Of a stretch of DNA of 8,900 nt, positions 5,490-8,900 are shown in pieces. Both the position numbers and the translations under genes were made by a program. The notes under the pieces were generated by a model, which saw only the letters and a list, made by a program, of their open reading frames with translations, had not been told where the DNA came from and made no database searches. Source of the DNA: an uncultured Clostridium sp. (lineage in GTDB: Bacteria; Bacillota; Clostridia; TANB77; CAG-508); assembly GCA_905203195.1 (NCBI GenBank), contig CAJKVD010000018.1:1-8900 (forward strand), in the 5' to 3' direction. Numbering within the stretch: the stretch's first letter is position 1; the number at the start of each line of letters is the position of its first letter.

Positions 5490-7064
5490 ATGAAATCCAA
5501 TTTTTTTAAATATTTATTTGCGATATTCGTTATTTGCATAATGTTTTTTGCGGTATATAAAATAAAAACTGAGGAAGAAAAACAAGAGCAAGACCAAACA
5601 ACAGTAGGAACAGAAGAAAAAAAGATAACAGAAATAACATTAGGAGTTGCATCATTAGATAGTACAAACCCAATATTAAGTAAAAACAAAAATATACAAG
5701 ACATTTCAAGATTAATATATGAACCATTAATACAAATAACATCAGATTATAAGGCAGAAGGATGTTTAGCAAAAGAGTGGGCTAAACAAAATGCAACAAC
5801 ATATATTATAAAATTAAAAGAAAATGTTAGATGGTCAAATGGAGAAAAATTTACAGCAGATGATGTAAAGTTTACAATAGAAAAAATAAAAAGCATAAAT
5901 TCAATATATACTTCACAAGTAAAAAATATTGCAAGTATTGATATTACAGACGATTACACATTAAAAATAAATTTAGATAAAGAAATTCCATTTTTTGAAT
6001 ATCAATTAACATTTCCAATCATGTCAAGTCAATTTTTTCAAGACAAAGAATTCAATGCAGGGATAGTTCCTGTAGGAACAGGAATGTACAAGTATTCTGA
6101 TGTGCAATCAACAAATCTAACATTAGAAAAAAATACTAATTGGTGGGACAATAAGACAAATCTAACAATAACAAAAATAACAATAAATCTATACTCATCA
6201 CTAGCAGAATTATATAATAGTTTTAAAATGGGAAATATTGATGTTATTGATACAGATAATAGTAATCTTCAAGAATATATAGGAACAATAGGATATGCTA
6301 AAAAAGAAATGAAAGGAAGAGAACATGTTTTTTTAGCATTAAATAATTCGAGCAACTTTCTTTCAAGAAAAGAAGTAAGAAAAGCAATTTCATATTCAAT
6401 AGATAAAACTAATATAGTATCTAGTATATTTAATAATCAGTACTTTACATCAAGTTTTCCTTTAGATTATGGAACATGGATCTACCAAGAACAAGATGCA
6501 AGTGCAGGATATAACTTAGATCAAGCACAAAAAATATTAACTGAAAACGGATGGACATTTAAAAACAAAAATTGGCAAAAAATAGAAAACTATAAAACAC
6601 AAAAATTACAATTAAATTTAGTGGTAAAAGCAAGTGATTCAAATAGAATATTAGTAGCACAAAATATCGCAACTCAATTAGAAAATCAAGGAATACACAT
6701 AAATATTGTTCAATTATCAGATGAACAATATTACAATTGCCTAAATACAAAAAATTATGACATGATATTATGCAGCATAAATTTATCGCTAACACCAGAT
6801 ATGACAACATTTTTTGGAGACAACAATATTGCTAATTACCAAAATGATGAAGTAAAATCAATTATGGAAGAAGTAAAAAACACAACAGATAAAAACACAT
6901 TAAAAGAAAAATATAAAAAAATAGCCGAAATATATAAAGAAGATTCACCATATATAAGTCTATACAACAATAAATTTACAGTTGCATATAGTACAGGATT
7001 AAAAGGTGATGTAACGCCAAATTGGTATAACGTATTTTACAATATAGCAAATTGGTATAAATAA
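5490..7064 (+). CDS. Family 5 extracellular solute-binding protein (oligopeptide/dipeptide type)
   Basis: Family 5 binding proteins (OppA/DppA/NikA group) capture peptides, nickel or other solutes outside the membrane and hand them to an ABC permease. The 524-residue product begins with a hydrophobic segment (about 5-23, FFKYLFAIFVICIMFFAVY), followed by an acidic, Gln-rich linker (27-46). The binding domain follows, with family hallmarks ISRLIYEPLI (72-81) and WSNGEKFTADDVKFTIE (115-131), and ends in NIANWYK. There is no lipobox: the cysteine in the hydrophobic segment lacks the L-(A/S)-(G/A)-C context, so anchoring by an uncleaved N-terminal helix is more likely than a lipoprotein. ATG 5490 is chosen over 5448, 5457 and 5478 because GAGG lies 6 bases upstream and the promoter at 5428-5456 overlaps the two earliest codons. 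No permease or ATPase genes are in the window, so it is an orphan here. Its substrate cannot be read from sequence. Confidence 0.88.
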   Translation: MKSNFFKYLFAIFVICIMFFAVYKIKTEEEKQEQDQTTVGTEEKKITEITLGVASLDSTNPILSKNKNIQDISRLIYEPLIQITSDYKAEGCLAKEWAKQNATTYIIKLKENVRWSNGEKFTADDVKFTIEKIKSINSIYTSQVKNIASIDITDDYTLKINLDKEIPFFEYQLTFPIMSSQFFQDKEFNAGIVPVGTGMYKYSDVQSTNLTLEKNTNWWDNKTNLTITKITINLYSSLAELYNSFKMGNIDVIDTDNSNLQEYIGTIGYAKKEMKGREHVFLALNNSSNFLSRKEVRKAISYSIDKTNIVSSIFNNQYFTSSFPLDYGTWIYQEQDASAGYNLDQAQKILTENGWTFKNKNWQKIENYKTQKLQLNLVVKASDSNRILVAQNIATQLENQGIHINIVQLSDEQYYNCLNTKNYDMILCSINLSLTPDMTTFFGDNNIANYQNDEVKSIMEEVKNTTDKNTLKEKYKKIAEIYKEDSPYISLYNNKFTVAYSTGLKGDVTPNWYNVFYNIANWYK

Positions 7065-7079
7065 AATTTTAAAAAAGTA

Positions 7080-7107
7080 TTGACAAAACAAAAATTTGGT
7101 ATATAAT
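7080..7107 (+). promoter_or_regulatory. recA promoter
   Basis: A consensus TTGACA (7080-7085) and a consensus TATAAT (7102-7107) are separated by 16 bases. The expected transcript start is near 7114, giving a leader of about 38 bases. Both hexamers are perfect, making this the strongest promoter in the window. Confidence 0.85.
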
Positions 7108-7116
7108 ACAAATATC

Positions 7117-7128
7117 AAACAAAAGTTT
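7117..7128 (+). promoter_or_regulatory. Possible degenerate LexA (SOS) operator before recA
   Basis: AAAC-AAAA-GTTT is a dyad with four-base half-sites and a four-base spacer, the geometry of the Gram-positive LexA box (GAAC-N4-GTTC), with the outer G and C replaced by A and T. It sits at the expected transcript start. In such AT-rich DNA a short AAAC/GTTT dyad can arise by chance, so the call is tentative. Confidence 0.3.
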
Positions 7129-7137
7129 TATAAAAAT

Positions 7138-7144
7138 AAGGAGG
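7138..7144 (+). promoter_or_regulatory. ribosome binding site of recA
   Basis: A full AAGGAGG lies 7 bases before ATG 7152, the most complete Shine-Dalgarno in the window. It is consistent with high expression of recA. Confidence 0.85.
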
Positions 7145-7151
7145 AAAAATA

Positions 7152-8207
7152 ATGGCAGAAAACATAGACAAGAAAAAAGCATTAGAAACAGCACTAAGTC
7201 AAATTGAAAAACAATTTGGAAAAGGTTCTGTTATGAAATTAGGAGATTACAAAGCAATGGAAATAGAAGCAATTCCAACAGGAGCATTAAGCTTAGATAT
7301 GGCTTTAGGAATTGGGGGACTTCCACGTGGAAGAATAATAGAAATATTTGGACCAGAATCATCTGGTAAAACAACATTAGCATTACATGTAGTAGCAGAG
7401 GCACAAAAAGAAGGAGGAGAAGCAGCTTTTATAGACGCAGAACATGCATTAGATCCAGTATATGCTAAAAAATTAGGAGTAGATATAGATAACTTAATAG
7501 TATCACAACCAGATACAGGTGAGCAAGCATTAGAAATAACAGAAAGCTTAGTAAGAAGTGGAGCATTAGATGTAATAGTTGTAGACTCAGTTGAAGCATT
7601 AGTTCCAAAAGCAGAAATAGATGGAGATATGGGAGATTCTCATATGGGATTACAAGCAAGACTAATGTCACAAGCATTACGTAAACTAGCGGGTGCGATA
7701 AATAAATCAAAAACTGTCTTAATATTTATAAATCAATTAAGGGAAAAAATAGGAGTAATGTTTGGAAATCCAGAAACAACAACAGGTGGTAGAGCATTAA
7801 AATTTTATGCATCAGTTAGACTAGATATAAGAAAAGCAGAAAATATAAAACAAGATGGAGAAATAAAAGGAAGTAGAACAAGAGTAAAAGTAGTAAAAAA
7901 CAAAGTAGCACCACCATTTAGAGAGGCAGAATTCGACATAGTATATGGAGAAGGTATTTCAAGAGCAGGAAACATATTAGACATGGCTGTAAATATGGAT
8001 ATAATAGAAAAAAGTGGATCATGGTTTAGTTATAATGGAGATAGAATTGGACAAGGTAGAGAAAATGTAAAAAGATACTTGAAAGAAAATCCAGAAATAC
8101 TAGATGAAGTAGAAAGCAAAGTAAGATCAAATGCAGCAAAAGCTTTTGAAGATAGTTTAGGAGAAGAAATACCAGAAATAGATATGGACGATGACGGAGA
8201 AGAATAA
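7152..8207 (+). CDS. recA: Recombinase RecA
   Basis: RecA forms ATP-dependent filaments on single-stranded DNA, drives homologous pairing and strand exchange, and stimulates LexA self-cleavage. The 351-residue protein is of normal length, with no intein or break. Seen in order: Walker A GPESSGKT (67-74), the catalytic-glutamate region [10 protein letters not shown] (93-102), Walker B VIVVDS (141-146), the L1 loop region [15 protein letters not shown] (156-170), [10 protein letters not shown] (192-201) leading into L2 (GNPETTTGG, 205-213), and a C-terminal domain with an acidic tail (DMDDDGEE). One oddity is Glu148 in VDSVEAL, where most RecA proteins have Ala. The gene has its own promoter and a perfect ribosome binding site. 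The recX gene starts 14 bases after its stop, so the two are very likely co-transcribed. Confidence 0.98.
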   Translation: MAENIDKKKALETALSQIEKQFGKGSVMKLGDYKAMEIEAIPTGALSLDMALGIGGLPRGRIIEIFGPESSGKTTLALHVVAEAQKEGGEAAFIDAEHALDPVYAKKLGVDIDNLIVSQPDTGEQALEITESLVRSGALDVIVVDSVEALVPKAEIDGDMGDSHMGLQARLMSQALRKLAGAINKSKTVLIFINQLREKIGVMFGNPETTTGGRALKFYASVRLDIRKAENIKQDGEIKGSRTRVKVVKNKVAPPFREAEFDIVYGEGISRAGNILDMAVNMDIIEKSGSWFSYNGDRIGQGRENVKRYLKENPEILDEVESKVRSNAAKAFEDSLGEEIPEIDMDDDGEE

Positions 8208-8210
8208 TAT

Positions 8211-8216
8211 AAGGAG
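8211..8216 (+). promoter_or_regulatory. ribosome binding site of recX
   Basis: AAGGAG lies 5 bases before ATG 8222 in the 14-base gap after recA. It leaves no room for a separate promoter or terminator. Confidence 0.75.
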
Positions 8217-8221
8217 TAATA

Positions 8222-8677
8222 ATGTACAATATAGAAGAATTTGATCAACAAAAAACAAAAATACTAAGATATATTTTATTCAAAAAAAGAACAGAGCAAG
8301 AAGTAAGAAATAAATTTTCTAAAACAATACCTGAAGAGTTATTAAATGACATCATAGATTACCTAAAAGAAGCAAAATACATAGATGATGTTGAGTATGT
8401 AGAAAAAACAGTAAATAATTATAAAGCACTAAAAAACTTATCTATTAGAGAACTAAGATATAAATTAATGGCAAAAGGTATAGACAAAGACAATATCGAT
8501 AATTATATGTATGATAATAAAGAAGAACTAGAGGAATATGAAAAAAAATCTGCGCAAAACATATTATATAAAAAACAAGGTTCTTCAGAACCAGATGAAA
8601 TAATACAATATCTTGTAAAAAAAGGTTATAAAACAGAAAATATAAGAAAAGCAATATCAGAAATGGAAGAAGGATAA
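8222..8677 (+). CDS. recX: Regulatory protein RecX
   Basis: RecX binds RecA filaments and limits their growth and activity. The product is 151 residues, a compact version of the family. It shows the expected three-helix repeats: the first contains RTEQEVRNKF (23-32) and IIDYLKEAKYIDD (44-56), the second SIRELRYKLMAKGID (74-88), and the third IIQYLVKKGYKTENIRKAI (127-145). A charged Glu/Lys stretch (about 99-110) joins the second and third. The position directly after recA is the classical arrangement in many bacteria and is strong support for the call. The stop codon is 2 bases before the next start (scpA), so recA, recX and scpA probably share a transcript. Confidence 0.92.
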   Translation: MYNIEEFDQQKTKILRYILFKKRTEQEVRNKFSKTIPEELLNDIIDYLKEAKYIDDVEYVEKTVNNYKALKNLSIRELRYKLMAKGIDKDNIDNYMYDNKEELEEYEKKSAQNILYKKQGSSEPDEIIQYLVKKGYKTENIRKAISEMEEG

Positions 8678-8679
8678 TT

Positions 8680-8900
8680 ATGCCAACAATCTTAACACTA
8701 GAATCAAAAAAATATTCTATAAAAATCGAAAATTTCGAAGGACCATTAGATTTACTAATATATTTAATAGAGAAAAATAAAATGGACATATATGATATAA
8801 ACTTAGCAGAAATAACAGATCAATATATAGAATATTTAAATAAAATGGAAGAAATGAATGTGGAAATAGCAAGTGAATTTTTAGTAATGGCATCAACACT
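8680..8900 (+). CDS. scpA: Segregation and condensation protein A, 3' partial
   Basis: ScpA is the kleisin subunit that bridges the SMC heads together with ScpB in bacterial condensin, needed for chromosome organisation and segregation. Only the first 73 residues are in the window. They carry the ScpA N-terminal signature FEGPLDLLIYLIEKNKMDIY (19-38) followed by AEITDQYIEYL (43-53) and the helix entering ASEFLVMAST. ATG 8680 follows AAGGA by 5 bases and the recX stop by 2 bases. The frame stays open to the right edge, and scpB would be expected next. This is confident despite truncation, because the N-terminal motif is highly characteristic. Confidence 0.94.
   Translation, partial: MPTILTLESKKYSIKIENFEGPLDLLIYLIEKNKMDIYDINLAEITDQYIEYLNKMEEMNVEIASEFLVMAST

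Noticed and set aside
7018..7060. Perfect 13-base direct repeat CAAATTGGTATAA at 7018-7030 and 7048-7060
   Set aside because: Both copies are in frame, encoding NWYN and NWYK at the C-terminus of the binding protein 10 codons apart. It is best explained by protein sequence in AT-biased codons, not by a recombination or attachment site.

Overview
The window looks like a chromosomal segment of an AT-rich, Gram-positive Bacillota, most likely an anaerobic gut-type clostridium. The evidence is strongly A-biased coding strands, purine-rich AAGGAGG-type ribosome binding sites, a recA-recX pair followed by scpA, and a surface protein whose N-terminus (KGITLVAL followed by a hydrophobic run) is of the pilin-like type common in Clostridia. 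All eight genes are on the + strand and use the standard bacterial code, with TAA, TAG and TGA all serving as stops. The species assignment is inference from sequence style.

Layout. Positions 1-804 hold the 3' part of a TtcA-family tRNA sulfurtransferase, which is open at the left edge. Positions 818-1946 encode release factor 2 (prfB), split by the classic CTT TGA C programmed +1 frameshift. The 3' end of prfB overlaps the start of a 642-residue, pilin-anchored, BspA-type leucine-rich-repeat protein (1924-3852). Next comes an isolated transcription unit (about 3871-4329) with its own extended -10 promoter, a GTG-started 115-residue protein of unknown function, and a strong GNRA-capped terminator. 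A short aspartokinase with a single ACT domain follows (4405-5367), with its own hairpin at the 3' end. An orphan, membrane-anchored family 5 solute-binding protein (5490-7064) has its own promoter. Finally recA (7152-8207), recX (8222-8677) and the first 73 codons of scpA (8680 to the edge) form a tight run behind a TTGACA/TATAAT promoter.

How the genes fit together. The ends are housekeeping: tRNA thiolation and translation termination on the left, recombination and chromosome segregation on the right. The middle is more accessory. It contains a cell-surface LRR protein, an unrecognised small protein, a reduced aspartokinase and a substrate-binding protein with no permease in view.

No CRISPR array, tRNA, rRNA, insertion sequence, integrase or defence system is visible, and I do not see a clearly new multi-gene system. 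The observations most worth checking are the displaced stimulator of the prfB frameshift, the pilin/LRR fusion overlapping prfB, the one-ACT aspartokinase with no lysine riboswitch, and the self-contained unit encoding the unknown 115-residue protein.
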